55,337 nucleotides of DNA from an uncultured Coriobacteriaceae bacterium (lineage in GTDB: Bacteria > Actinomycetota > Coriobacteriia > Coriobacteriales > Eggerthellaceae): contig CACZAR010000015.1 of the NCBI GenBank assembly GCA_902779135.1, positions 1 through 55,337 of the forward strand, in the 5' to 3' direction. The notes beneath the pieces were generated by a model. That model did no database searches and was not told the origin of the DNA. It worked only from the letters and a program-made list of their open reading frames with translations. A program made the translations under genes and the position numbers. Shown here piece after piece: positions 44,408 to 53,199 of this stretch. Each line of letters opens with the position of its first letter. Within the stretch, counting starts at the first letter, position 1.

Positions 44408-45697
44408 GTGAACATCCTGGTACTGGGTAGTGGCGGACGAGAACATGCAATTACATGGGCGTTGAAGAAGTCGCCCAAGACAGAGGAACTGTTTGTTGCG
44501 CCGGGCAACGGCGGCACGGCGCTCATCGCCGAGAACGTTGGCGGCCTCGATGCCGAAGACGGTCAAGCCGTACTCGATTTCGTGCAGGAAAACGACATCG
44601 CCCTCGTGGTCATCGGCCCCGAGGCTCCACTCGTTGCTGGAGTTGCCGATGTGCTGCGCGGCGCCGGCGTTCCCGTGTTCGGGCCCGATTCGCAAGGTGC
44701 CCAGCTTGAGGGAAGCAAGACCTTCTGCAAGGAATTCATGATGCGCAACAACCTTCCGACGGCCGAGTACCTATCGACCGACGATGAAGCTGCCGCTCAT
44801 GCGTATATCGACAAGATGGGCGCCCCCATCGTCGTCAAGGCTGACGGACTGGCTGCCGGCAAGGGCGTTGTCGTCGCCCAGACCGTCGAAGAAGCTCATG
44901 CTGCTGTCACCTCGTGCTTCGAGGGTGCATTCGGCAAAGCGGGCAACACGGTTGTCATCGAGGAATGCCTCACGGGTCCCGAGTGCTCGATGCTCGCGTT
45001 CGTTTCGGCGGGCAAGGCGTATTGCATGGCTCCCTCGCAGGACCACAAGCGTGCTTACGACGGAGACGAAGGCCCCAACACCGGTGGCATGGGCGCGTAT
45101 TCACCGGTGCCGATCGTCACAGATGACGAGCTGGAGACGATGATCGACGTCATGAGCCGCGCTGCTGCTGCGACGGCCGACGAGTTCGACTACGACTATC
45201 GCGGTGTGCTCTACGGTGGCTTCATGCTCACGCCTGCTGGTCCGAAGCTGCTCGAGTACAACGCACGCTTCGGCGATCCCGAAACACAAGTTGTTTTGCC
45301 GCGCCTCGAGTCCGACCTCGTTGACGTGATGATGGCTGTCGCTGAAGGCCGTCCCGACGAAATCGAGCTCGAATGGGCAGATAAATGGGCCGTCACGGTT
45401 GTCCTGGCAAGCGCCGGCTATCCGGGTTCTTACGAAAAGGGCAAGGTCATCACCGGACTCGACGCTGCAAACGCGCTCGAGGACGTCACGGTGTTCCATG
45501 CGGGCACGGCTGTAGACGACGAAGGCAATGTTGTCACTGCAGGCGGTCGCGTGCTCAACGTTACGGCAATGGGCGACACGTTCCAGGCTGCACGCGAGCG
45601 TGCCTATGAGGCCTGTGCGCTCATCGACTTCGAGGGCAAGCAAAACCGCACCGACATCGGTCTGCGTGCAATCCGTGGCCGTGATTCCTGGGCCTAG
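44408..45697 (+). CDS. purD: phosphoribosylamine-glycine ligase
   Basis: 429 residues with a GTG start after GAAAGGA. The ATP-grasp domain is clear (LVLGSGGREHA at the N terminus, IVVKADGLAAGKGV, GDEGPNTGGMGAYSP, EYNARFGDPETQ) and the C-terminal domain is complete. It makes GAR from phosphoribosylamine in purine synthesis. A 30-base palindrome follows. Confidence 0.96.
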   Translation: MNILVLGSGGREHAITWALKKSPKTEELFVAPGNGGTALIAENVGGLDAEDGQAVLDFVQENDIALVVIGPEAPLVAGVADVLRGAGVPVFGPDSQGAQLEGSKTFCKEFMMRNNLPTAEYLSTDDEAAAHAYIDKMGAPIVVKADGLAAGKGVVVAQTVEEAHAAVTSCFEGAFGKAGNTVVIEECLTGPECSMLAFVSAGKAYCMAPSQDHKRAYDGDEGPNTGGMGAYSPVPIVTDDELETMIDVMSRAAAATADEFDYDYRGVLYGGFMLTPAGPKLLEYNARFGDPETQVVLPRLESDLVDVMMAVAEGRPDEIELEWADKWAVTVVLASAGYPGSYEKGKVITGLDAANALEDVTVFHAGTAVDDEGNVVTAGGRVLNVTAMGDTFQAARERAYEACALIDFEGKQNRTDIGLRAIRGRDSWA

Positions 45698-45721
45698 GAC
45701 AGCGCTTTAACCATCGATATC

Positions 45722-45751
45722 GAAGGGTCATTTCTGCAGAAATGACCCTTC
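45722..45751 (+). terminator. perfect 30-base palindrome after purD
   Basis: GAAGGGTCATTTCTG is followed directly by its exact complement, giving a 13-pair hairpin with a four-base loop. Only CTGTCGTT follows, so the T-run is weak, but position fits a terminator for purD. Confidence 0.65.
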
Positions 45752-45825
45752 TGTCGTTATGGGGTTTGGAACAAGCTACAATTTGCAAAGCAACGTCAGC
45801 AATCGATTTTCTTTGGAGTCCGCTC

Positions 45826-47139
45826 ATGTTTTCAGAGCGCTTTTTAAGCCTCGCCGTTGATACAACGTCGAAGAATTATTTGAAAATCAACCGCACGACC
45901 GACACGCATGTCCCGGGGCCGCAACCTGGCAAGCGCTACATGCTCTACATGCACGTGCCGTTCTGCACGAAGCTGTGCCCGTACTGCTCGTTCAACCGTT
46001 TCCCGTTCTCGGAGAAACGCGCTGTGCCGTATTTCGAGAGCATGCGCAAGGAAATGCGCATGCTTTACGATTTGGGCTACGACTTCGATAGCGTCTACAT
46101 TGGAGGCGGCACGCCCACGGTCATGATCGACGAGCTGTGCGCGACCATCGATCAGGCACGCGACCTGTTCAGCATCAAGGAGGTCTCGAGCGAGACCAAC
46201 CCCAACCATCTGATTCCCGAGATTCTCGAGAAGCTCGAGGGTCGTGTGCAGCGCCTTTCGGTTGGTGTGCAAAGCTTCGACGATGGTCTGCTCAAGCAGA
46301 TGGATCGCTACGACAAGTACGGTTGTGCCGACGAGATCGTCGAGCGCATTCAGCTGGCCACGCCATACTTCGTGTCGATGAATGCCGACATGATTTTCAA
46401 CTTCCCAGCACAGACGGAGGACATGCTCATCCACGATGTCGAGCGCATCGTCGAATCGGGCTGCACGCAGACCACGTTCTATCCGCTCATGGCATCGCCT
46501 TCAGTTGAGCGTCAGCTGGCAAAGACCGTCGGCTCGGTCGACTACAACCGCGAACAGCGCTACTACGAGATCATCGACGAACTGCTGTCCGGTGGCGAGA
46601 AGCCGCTGTTCACGCACAGCAGCGCTTGGACGTACAACCGCTTCGACTACGACGAAGGCACAAGTGCGGGCGGCGATATGATCGACGAGTACGTCGTGCA
46701 GTACGAGGAATACCCGGCCATTGGCAGCGGCGGCATCACGTATCTGGGCAACAGCCTGTACGTGAACACGTTCTCGCTGCGCGAGTACGGCGAGGCCATC
46801 GCGGAAGGCCGCATGTCCATCATGGGCCGTACCGACTTCAACCTGCACGACCGCATGCGCTACCGCTTCCTCATGCAGCTGTTCGGGCTGCGGCTCGACA
46901 AGCTGCAGTTCGAGCGCGATTTCGGCATGACCGTCGAGAATGGTCTGCCCGCCGAGATGACGTTCATGAAGCTCGCCGGTGCCTTCGCAACCGACACGCC
47001 TGAGGAGCTCACGCTCACCCCGAAGGGCCGCTATTTGGTGGTAGCCATGATGCGCCAGTTCTTCATCGGCGTGAACAGCCTGCGCGATCAGGCTCGTGCC
47101 GCCCTGCCAGCTGAAGAGCGCGAGCTGTTGTTTGGGTAG
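45826..47139 (+). CDS. HemN/HemW-like radical SAM enzyme
   Basis: 437 residues. The radical SAM cluster motif CTKLCPYC lies near residue 45, followed by the YIGGGTPT and SVGVQSFDD motifs of the coproporphyrinogen oxidase-like group and a HemN-type C-terminal domain (from about 320). Candidates are an oxygen-independent coproporphyrinogen oxidase, the heme chaperone HemW, or a class C methyltransferase such as the menaquinone C8 methyltransferases known in Adlercreutzia. The long N terminus before the cysteine motif and lack of other heme genes leave this open. The start follows TTGGAG. Confidence 0.85.
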   Translation: MFSERFLSLAVDTTSKNYLKINRTTDTHVPGPQPGKRYMLYMHVPFCTKLCPYCSFNRFPFSEKRAVPYFESMRKEMRMLYDLGYDFDSVYIGGGTPTVMIDELCATIDQARDLFSIKEVSSETNPNHLIPEILEKLEGRVQRLSVGVQSFDDGLLKQMDRYDKYGCADEIVERIQLATPYFVSMNADMIFNFPAQTEDMLIHDVERIVESGCTQTTFYPLMASPSVERQLAKTVGSVDYNREQRYYEIIDELLSGGEKPLFTHSSAWTYNRFDYDEGTSAGGDMIDEYVVQYEEYPAIGSGGITYLGNSLYVNTFSLREYGEAIAEGRMSIMGRTDFNLHDRMRYRFLMQLFGLRLDKLQFERDFGMTVENGLPAEMTFMKLAGAFATDTPEELTLTPKGRYLVVAMMRQFFIGVNSLRDQARAALPAEERELLFG

Positions 47140-47196
47140 CAGCCAAATAGGCAGTTCTTTTTTGGTTGTTTCTCAATCAGGCAAGCGAGGCACTAC

Positions 47197-48171
47197 ATGA
47201 ACAAGCATGACCGCGAGGTAATGGCGGCGTTTTTCGCCCAAGTCGATGAAAACGGAATTTCGAATGCCGAGAAAGTCGAAACGCGCCATCACGTAATTCG
47301 GCGCATCGAGACAACATCGAAGGACAAAAGCTACGAGGACGCCAGCGAAACTATCGACAACAGGGCAGAAGGTTTGCCCATCGGGGTGGTCGAAGTCGAC
47401 GGTAAGCTCGTGGGGCTCGGTATCCACATCCTGAACGAAGACGTGTATCCACTGCAGAGCTTTGAAATCTATTTGCGCGGTTGCGATCTTGTCGGGAATC
47501 TCGACATTTCGGGCTGTTCTGATCTGGTGTTTGTCGACTTGTACCGGAACCGCATCTCGTCCATCGACGCTGCCAACATGCCGAGCTTGCGCATTCTGGG
47601 CTTGCAGAGCAACCAGATAACGGCGCTTGATCCGACCGAAATGCCTGCCTGCCAGGGTATCGACATCGGCATGAACCGTCTTGAATCCATAGACGTTTCG
47701 CGCAATCCCGAATTGGTCGAGCTGTATGTCAATGACAATTGCTTAACATCGCTCGATACGTCGCATAATGCGAAACTCAAGTATCTGCGTGTGCAGAACA
47801 ATGCAATCACGGATCTCGACACGACGGGCAATCCGTTGCTGCGTCATCTGTATGCAACGGGAAATCCGCTCGTGCGCATACGGGCGTTGGCACCAGGTGA
47901 TGCGGTCAGCAAACCGCTTGAGCTGACTGCAGGCGACGGTGGACATGTTGGATTGTCCTTCAATCCCATCTACAACGCCCAATGGAAAGAAACGGGGGAG
48001 TGGGAGCAGAGCTACCATGCCTATCCTGATGACGGTTTCCTGTTTGTGGGTTGGTACGACGAGTCTGGAAAATGCGTTTCGGAAGAACTCGATTGGATGG
48101 ATGAATACGGCGCATCGCGTGTTCTGCAGGCAAATTTTGTGCAGGTGGTCTGCTCGAGTTCACTTGTATAA
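47197..48171 (+). CDS. leucine-rich-repeat protein
   Basis: 324 residues. Five or six LRR units of about 21 residues lie between about 100 and 225, with the LxxLxLxxNxIxxLD pattern (FVDLYRNRISSIDAA, LGLQSNQITALD, LYVNDNCLTSLD, LRVQNNAITDLD). A C-terminal domain (about 235-315) has a GGHVGLSFNP and DDGFLFVGWYDESG pattern resembling InlB-repeat domains of surface proteins. No signal peptide or membrane anchor is seen, so it may act in the cytosol or be exported by another route. Function unknown. Confidence 0.82.
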   Translation: MNKHDREVMAAFFAQVDENGISNAEKVETRHHVIRRIETTSKDKSYEDASETIDNRAEGLPIGVVEVDGKLVGLGIHILNEDVYPLQSFEIYLRGCDLVGNLDISGCSDLVFVDLYRNRISSIDAANMPSLRILGLQSNQITALDPTEMPACQGIDIGMNRLESIDVSRNPELVELYVNDNCLTSLDTSHNAKLKYLRVQNNAITDLDTTGNPLLRHLYATGNPLVRIRALAPGDAVSKPLELTAGDGGHVGLSFNPIYNAQWKETGEWEQSYHAYPDDGFLFVGWYDESGKCVSEELDWMDEYGASRVLQANFVQVVCSSSLV

Positions 48172-48185
48172 AACGTGAATGTGGG

Positions 48186-48214
48186 TTGACCAGCCGAACG
48201 GTGACTAGTAGAAT
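48186..48214 (+). promoter_or_regulatory. promoter of tRNA-Phe
   Basis: TTGACC and TAGAAT are separated by 17 bases. The -10 box ends 29 bases before the tRNA. Confidence 0.75.
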
Positions 48215-48243
48215 GTCTTTTCGCGTCACGGCGCATAACATCC

Positions 48244-48319
48244 GGTCAGGTAGCTCAGTTGGTAGAGCAGCGGACTGAAAATCCGCGTGCCGAGGGTTCA
48301 AGTCCCCCCCTGACCACCA
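48244..48319 (+). tRNA. tRNA-Phe (anticodon GAA)
   Basis: Acceptor GGTCAGG paired to CCTGACC, discriminator A, encoded CCA, D-arm with AGCTCAGTTGGTAGAGC, T-arm GGTTCAAGTCC and anticodon loop CTGAAAA. Confidence 0.97.
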
Positions 48320-48328
48320 TGATTACAC

Positions 48329-48351
48329 CAGCCCCTACCAGGGGCTGTTTT
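48329..48351 (+). terminator. terminator of tRNA-Phe
   Basis: CAGCCCCT-ACC-AGGGGCTG followed by TTTT. Confidence 0.88.
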
Positions 48352-48389
48352 CATTTCTTAGGGTCATTGCATGGACTTGAACCCTGCTT

Positions 48390-49058
48390 TTATTTCACCA
48401 AGAATTTGCTCACTACGCAGTTGAACGCATCGGGATTTTCGAAGGCGACGAAATGCGTGCCCTCGATGAGCGCCAGTTGCGCGTTGGGAATGCTCTCGGC
48501 GATCAGGCGCGTATGCGTTTTCTCAATCATGTCGTCAGTTCCTGCTACGACGAGCGTGGGCTTGTTCAGCTCAGAAAGCTGGGCAGGGTCGATATGCGGT
48601 TCGTCGATCATCAAACGAAGCAGTTCGAGCAGGTTTTCGTCATTCGCCGAGACAGCTTGCTCGTACTCCTCATCAATTTCACGACGCGTTTGCTCGGTCA
48701 ACCCTTCGGGGAACAGGTTGCCGCCATTGAGGATGAGGCTTTTTACGCGCGTGGGGTGAGCCAACGCGAACAGTATGGCCACATTCGCGCCATCGGAGAA
48801 CCCCAGGATGTGGGCAGATGCAATGTCGAGCTCGTCCATGAAGGCGCGCAAATCATCAGCGAACTGATTGAGTGTGAGCGGAGCTGTGCCGCGAGGAGAT
48901 TTGCCATGCCCACGTGTGTCAACGGCAATCACGCGATAGCGGTTCTGGAAGAAGGCTATTTGGCGTTCGAAATACGAGGAGTCCTCGCCGTTGCCGTGGA
49001 GCAGAATCAGAGGTTCTCCACTTCCATGTTCCGTATAGTGCAATTTGATGTTGTCCAT
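48390..49058 (-). CDS. alpha/beta hydrolase
   Basis: 222 residues. The fold is clear: oxyanion loop LLHGNGED near residue 20, nucleophile elbow GFSDG near 87, acid in AGTDDM near 170 and the catalytic His in EGTHFVAFENP near 200. The cap is small. It is probably an esterase or lactone/acyl hydrolase; the substrate is unknown. The start at 49058 follows GAAGG. Confidence 0.9.
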   Translation of the reverse strand: MDNIKLHYTEHGSGEPLILLHGNGEDSSYFERQIAFFQNRYRVIAVDTRGHGKSPRGTAPLTLNQFADDLRAFMDELDIASAHILGFSDGANVAILFALAHPTRVKSLILNGGNLFPEGLTEQTRREIDEEYEQAVSANDENLLELLRLMIDEPHIDPAQLSELNKPTLVVAGTDDMIEKTHTRLIAESIPNAQLALIEGTHFVAFENPDAFNCVVSKFLVK

Positions 49059-49142
49059 GGCATAACCTTCGATGTCAGAATTCGCTTATCAGCATCACTT
49101 TAAACACTGTATACCAAAGGTTGTGCCAGTAGGACGGCTCTC

Positions 49143-49170
49143 TTGGCGCAACCCGTTCCTTGCGTATAAT
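49143..49170 (+). promoter_or_regulatory. leaderless promoter of the YigZ-family gene
   Basis: TTGGCG and TATAAT are 16 bases apart. TATAAT ends 7 bases before the ATG at 49178, so the mRNA would start at the initiation codon. Confidence 0.7.
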
Positions 49171-49177
49171 GCTGCCC

Positions 49178-49813
49178 ATGGCAAGAATGCTCAAGGCATA
49201 TTCCACGGTGGCGCCTGGTGAAACAGGCGAATCGTTCGTCGAGGACCGCAAAAGCCAATTCTTCGGATTTGCGACGCATGCCGAGTCTGCTGACGAAGCC
49301 ATTGAGTTCAGGCATCGCATCATCGAGCAGATTCCCTCTGCAAGTCATTATGTTTCGGCTTGGGTGTTGGCCGACGGATCCGAGTTCTTCTCTGATGCGA
49401 AAGAACCCCATGGTTCGGCAGGGCTTCCGACCCTGAATGCCATAAAAGGCCGCGAGCTCAAGGATACGGTTTGCGTCGTGGCACGTGTGTTCGGTGGCAC
49501 CTTGCTCGGAAAAGGCGGTCTCATGCGTGCCTATACCAAAGCCGCCTCCGATGCGCTCGATGCTGCGCGCATCGCGCAACGCATTCCATGTCGCTCGCTC
49601 GAAGTCGTTGTTCCATATCAACTGTACGAGCCGCTGACCAGTCGTCTAGCTGATTGGAACGCGCATGTGGACGAAACCGACTTTGCCCAAGATGTCACTA
49701 TGCATCTAGTGACTCCGTCCGGAAACGCTGTTGAGCTCGCAAAGCGCATTCGCGACTTCTCTAGTGCACGGGCAACGTGTTCACTCGGTGGCGAAGAACT
49801 GCGATTCCTGTGA
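49178..49813 (+). CDS. YigZ/IMPACT-family protein
   Basis: 211 residues. An N-terminal IMPACT domain (about 12-125) contains the family pattern DRKSQFFGFA, SDAKEPHGSAGLP and VVARVFGGTLLGKGGLMRAYTKAA. A smaller C-terminal domain (about 135-205) has the ferredoxin-like DUF1949 layout. Bacterial members are linked to translation or ribosome recycling, but the mechanism is not settled. The ATG at 49178 was chosen because it lies at the expected transcription start of a consensus promoter; upstream in-frame starts lie inside the -10 box. Confidence 0.9.
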   Translation: MARMLKAYSTVAPGETGESFVEDRKSQFFGFATHAESADEAIEFRHRIIEQIPSASHYVSAWVLADGSEFFSDAKEPHGSAGLPTLNAIKGRELKDTVCVVARVFGGTLLGKGGLMRAYTKAASDALDAARIAQRIPCRSLEVVVPYQLYEPLTSRLADWNAHVDETDFAQDVTMHLVTPSGNAVELAKRIRDFSSARATCSLGGEELRFL

Positions 49814-49853
49814 CACAAAGTCGGATTCCGGCACGGTCTTTTTGTAGCTATAC

Positions 49854-51287
49854 CTACTCTCGTTCCAGCCAGTCGGAAAGCCGAAGGTACTTCAGCTCTT
49901 CCATGTCTTCCAAGGTTAAACCAGCGACTTCGCGAATCCTGTTGAGTCTGTAGCGCATGGTGTTCGGATGGATGAAAAGAGCTCTTGCTGCTTCAAGTTG
50001 GTTACGTTCGTGGCGCAGGTAGACCGAGAGCGTTGCGCGCAGTTCGGTCTGGTTCTCCTCGTCGTAGCGTTCGAGCGACTCGAGCGCCGGATGAAGCAAA
50101 GGGGCGGTAGAGTCGAGAGCGCGAAATGTACGCAAGAGGTATTCGCAGGCGTAGTCTTCGCAAAGGAATAAACCTCGAGAGTCTCTGGCCTGGTCGAGGG
50201 CAAAACGCGCTTGCTGGAGACGGGTCTGCAAGGTGGTTGGGTCGCCAAAGGGTACCGAAGCCCCTATCGAGACTGACCCTTGGAGTAAATCAATCCTCGA
50301 AACTGCATCGTTTTTCGCAATGCAGAAGCAGGATCCTTCGTAGTCGAGTGGGAAATGGCAGTCAGGCTGGCGCTTCAGGTCGCTGAGCAATGCACTTTTG
50401 GCAAGCTGATCAGCGCGTCCGCTCACTTTGATAGCCAGCAAGCGCCAGGGTGCCAAAGGGAGCGCTTTGGCAAATCTCGCTATATTGTCGGAGCCGACAT
50501 CGTTTCCGTCTAAGAGCCGCTTGAATAAAACTGTGCCGGATTGGAGGGCTCCTGATTCGGAAAGGAGCTCCTCTGCCTTCAAGCAGTACCGCGCAAAAGT
50601 TGGTGCGAGCTGTAGGTTTTGTTCGGTCAAATCGCTGTTCTCTTGAAGGATGGAGATGTACCCCGCGACACCCTTGTCACGCGGTAGGTAGAGCATCGCG
50701 ACGGGATCCCCTCCCTCGTAAACATTGCGCACCAGCTTAGGCTCTTCAGAGAGATCCTCGATTCTGTCGCCCACAGTGTCGAGGTAAGGTTCGTAAAGGG
50801 CGGGGTTCACATTAGCCGTGCCCTTGCAAATGCTTTCCCAAAGCGGATCGACGCGATGGCCTTCCAAGTCGCTCGAAACGATGAAGCTCATGTCAAGGCT
50901 GCCAACCGCCAACGGGTTTTCAAACACTGGCGCTGCTATGTCGACAAATTCTTGAAGTGGAGCGTGGCGGGTTCCTGCATCGAGCAGGTCGGCCTCCCAG
51001 CTGTTGAAGAAATCAAAAGCAGAGAGGATTTTGTTCAGCAACGTATTGTAGTCTGCATCGTCGAAAAGCAACATGCTGTGGTGGTTCACGACCAAGCATT
51101 TGTCAGCGTATTGTTCATCGGTGAAGAAATGCAAACCCATCCCAAAATACAGGTATTCTGGCTGCATTTCCTCCACGTCGTCCATAACGAATCGCAGCCC
51201 TTGGATGCATAGGCTGTCGTCTTGAATGTGACAAATGGGCTGTTGGTCCCGCAGGTACCAGGCTAATAGCGACATGCTCAACTTCAT
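49854..51287 (-). CDS. PucR/CdaR-type transcriptional regulator
   Basis: 477 residues. A long N-terminal sensory region without clear motifs (about 1-290) is followed by a GGDEF-like middle (about 290-400) and a C-terminal PucR-type HTH (about 420-475; AARALFIHPNTMRYRLNRI). It is divergent from the UroD-family gene across a 196-base control region, which suggests that it senses the substrate or methyl acceptor of that enzyme. Start follows GAGG. Confidence 0.87.
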   Translation of the reverse strand: MKLSMSLLAWYLRDQQPICHIQDDSLCIQGLRFVMDDVEEMQPEYLYFGMGLHFFTDEQYADKCLVVNHHSMLLFDDADYNTLLNKILSAFDFFNSWEADLLDAGTRHAPLQEFVDIAAPVFENPLAVGSLDMSFIVSSDLEGHRVDPLWESICKGTANVNPALYEPYLDTVGDRIEDLSEEPKLVRNVYEGGDPVAMLYLPRDKGVAGYISILQENSDLTEQNLQLAPTFARYCLKAEELLSESGALQSGTVLFKRLLDGNDVGSDNIARFAKALPLAPWRLLAIKVSGRADQLAKSALLSDLKRQPDCHFPLDYEGSCFCIAKNDAVSRIDLLQGSVSIGASVPFGDPTTLQTRLQQARFALDQARDSRGLFLCEDYACEYLLRTFRALDSTAPLLHPALESLERYDEENQTELRATLSVYLRHERNQLEAARALFIHPNTMRYRLNRIREVAGLTLEDMEELKYLRLSDWLERE

Positions 51288-51483
51288 GATGACCTCATTT
51301 GTGATTCAACAACAAATGTAAAGAGCGTTCCTTGTGCAAAATTGACGATAGACTACATGGTCTCTCGGAAAACATCCAGGTAACATGCGTATTGGAGAGG
51401 CCGTTTCCCATTATCGCATAGAACCAATTAAACACCGATTTGTGTTTGAAGCACTATGCCCTTAAAGCGAAAGGAAGTTGACC
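51288..51483. promoter_or_regulatory. divergent control region of the PucR regulator and UroD-family gene
   Basis: AT-rich compared with the flanking genes. A 6-bp inverted repeat AAACAC-CGATTT-GTGTTT spans about 51432-51449 and is the best candidate operator for the regulator. Several partial TTGACG-like hexamers occur, but no promoter with good spacing can be set with confidence. Confidence 0.4.
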
Positions 51484-52596
51484 ATGAATCTGTACCAAGA
51501 GCATCTCGAGCGTACTATGAAAGCCGTCCATATGGAGACAGTCGACAAGATTCCGTTTTCATGGAACGGCCCTGCTTATTTGCCCAAGCGCATGGGTCTT
51601 ACGATGGCTGAAGCGGTTACTGACTTTCCGCGCTCTGTCAGCGCAGCGGTTGATTTCTGCAAGGAGCACCCTGGCGTTGACAGTTTGCATTCTCCCTGCA
51701 TGACGCCTTACACACTTCCGATGTTGTGGCTTGCTGAGGTCAAAGCGCCCGGTATCGATCTGCCTGACGACGAGCTGTGGCAGGTTCACGAACAAGAGAA
51801 GATGTCGATTGATGACTACCAGGCCATCATCGATGGCGGTTATGGTCCTTGGCAAGATGCTTACATGAAGGAGCGCATCGGCGACCCTCTGAATAAGCCC
51901 GAAGCGCAGGCTTGGTTCGCCTATGCGGGCACGGGTTTCCAGAGAATGAAGGATGAGGCTAGCATTCCTGTTATGAACTGCGCTTATGGTGCAACTCCCA
52001 TCGAGAACTTCTGCGGAGCACGAGGCATGGAGAACTTCTTTATGGATCTCTTCGAGGAGCCAGAGCTTGTGAAAGAGGCCATGGATGTGGCGTGGCCGAC
52101 GATGCTCGGTGGTTATCTTGCGGGGCTCGAGTCCAAGCCAGTTGGCGCTTGGGTGGGTGGTTGGCGCGCGGCCCCTGAGCTTCTCAGCCACGAAACCTGG
52201 ATGGAATACGTGTGGCCTTATCTACAAGAGATGGTTCTAAAGACCATCGAGGCTGGCGTCACTCCAGTGCTGCACTTCGACTCATGTTGGGACAGCGAGC
52301 TTGAAACGCTCAAGGAGCTCCCTGCAAGGAAATGCGTGCTAATGCTCGATGGTTCTACCGACATGCGCAAAGCGCGCGAAATTTTGGACGACCGCATGTG
52401 CTTGCTCGGCGACGTCCCCTCGAGCATGTTGGCGTTCGGCACGCCGAGTGAAGTGTATGACTACGTAACCAAGTTGATTGACGATGTAGGACCCAAAACC
52501 GGCCTCATGATCAGCTCCGGCTGCGACTGCCCGCTCAACGCAAAAGACGATAACGTCGACGCAATGATCCAGGCAACGGTTGATTATCAGGTGTAG
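51484..52596 (+). CDS. uroporphyrinogen decarboxylase-family methyltransferase-like enzyme
   Basis: 370 residues of the UroD fold group that includes MtaA/CmuA-type cobamide methyltransferases. The C-terminal half has PVLHFDSCWD (about residue 262) and SSGCDCP (about 345); the His and Cys residues could form the zinc site used to activate thiol methyl acceptors. True heme-pathway UroD residues are not obvious. In anaerobes such enzymes take part in O-demethylation or methylamine use. No corrinoid protein is adjacent. The ATG at 51484 follows AAAGGAAG. Confidence 0.85.
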   Translation: MNLYQEHLERTMKAVHMETVDKIPFSWNGPAYLPKRMGLTMAEAVTDFPRSVSAAVDFCKEHPGVDSLHSPCMTPYTLPMLWLAEVKAPGIDLPDDELWQVHEQEKMSIDDYQAIIDGGYGPWQDAYMKERIGDPLNKPEAQAWFAYAGTGFQRMKDEASIPVMNCAYGATPIENFCGARGMENFFMDLFEEPELVKEAMDVAWPTMLGGYLAGLESKPVGAWVGGWRAAPELLSHETWMEYVWPYLQEMVLKTIEAGVTPVLHFDSCWDSELETLKELPARKCVLMLDGSTDMRKAREILDDRMCLLGDVPSSMLAFGTPSEVYDYVTKLIDDVGPKTGLMISSGCDCPLNAKDDNVDAMIQATVDYQV

Positions 52597-52619
52597 CGCA
52601 CGCAGCAAACTAAACGAGC

Positions 52620-52656
52620 CCCGCCGATGATGCTCATCGGTGGGACTTTTCTTTTT
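52620..52656 (+). terminator. intrinsic terminator of the UroD-family gene
   Basis: CCCGCCGATGA pairs with TCATCGGTGGG (one G-T) around TGC, followed by a T-rich tail (ACTTTTCTTTTT). Confidence 0.88.
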
Positions 52657-52840
52657 GCCGATGAACTTGCAGAGCGCATCCGCGGCGTGCTCGGTGCGCA
52701 GGATCGGGGGTTGTCGGGAGGAATTGGGGCGCTGGGCGTGCCCAGGCAAGGCGTTTTCTCTCGACAAGTCCTGATTTGATGCGCTGGCATGTGCTCTGAT
52801 GTTCGAAAACTTGAGTTGTCGAGAAAAAAGCGGCAATAAT

Positions 52841-52876
52841 TGCTATAATGCCTGAAAAAATACCCCCAGGGAGTAT
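52841..52876 (+). promoter_or_regulatory. csoR-copA promoter with CsoR operator
   Basis: TGCTATAAT (52841-52849) is an extended -10 element. Ten bases later, ATACCCCCAGGGAGTAT (52860-52876) is a near-palindrome of the type bound by CsoR repressors (TACCCCC with GGGGTA-like half). Binding there would block transcription near the start site. Confidence 0.7.
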
Positions 52877-52890
52877 AGAGAGGCAAGAAC

Positions 52891-53199
52891 ATGAGCACCC
52901 AAGAATGCGAATGCAAATACAAGAGCACACCGCGCGACGAAGAATTCCAAGCCAATTTGCAGCGTCGGTTAAACCGCGCTATCGGACAGCTTGGCGGCGT
53001 GAAAGCCATGCTCGACGACAATCGCTATTGCGGCGACGTGTTGCTGCAGCTTGCTGCGGCTGAAAAAGCCATCCATCGTGTCAGTGAACTCGTGCTCGAG
53101 AATCACCTGCATACATGCGTTGTCGAGCAGGTGCGCGAGGGCAACGAAGACGTGGTCGACGAGGCCATGGACCTCATCAGGAAGTTCGGGAGCCGATAG
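52891..53199 (+). CDS. csoR: copper-sensing repressor CsoR
   Basis: 102 residues of the DUF156 helical family. The copper ligands are conserved with the spacing of M. tuberculosis CsoR: Cys47, His72, Cys76 (25 and 4 residues apart). An extra CxC near the start (residues 6 and 8) is not part of the family core. Its stop codon directly abuts the copA ATG, so the two genes are cotranslated. Confidence 0.93.
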   Translation: MSTQECECKYKSTPRDEEFQANLQRRLNRAIGQLGGVKAMLDDNRYCGDVLLQLAAAEKAIHRVSELVLENHLHTCVVEQVREGNEDVVDEAMDLIRKFGSR

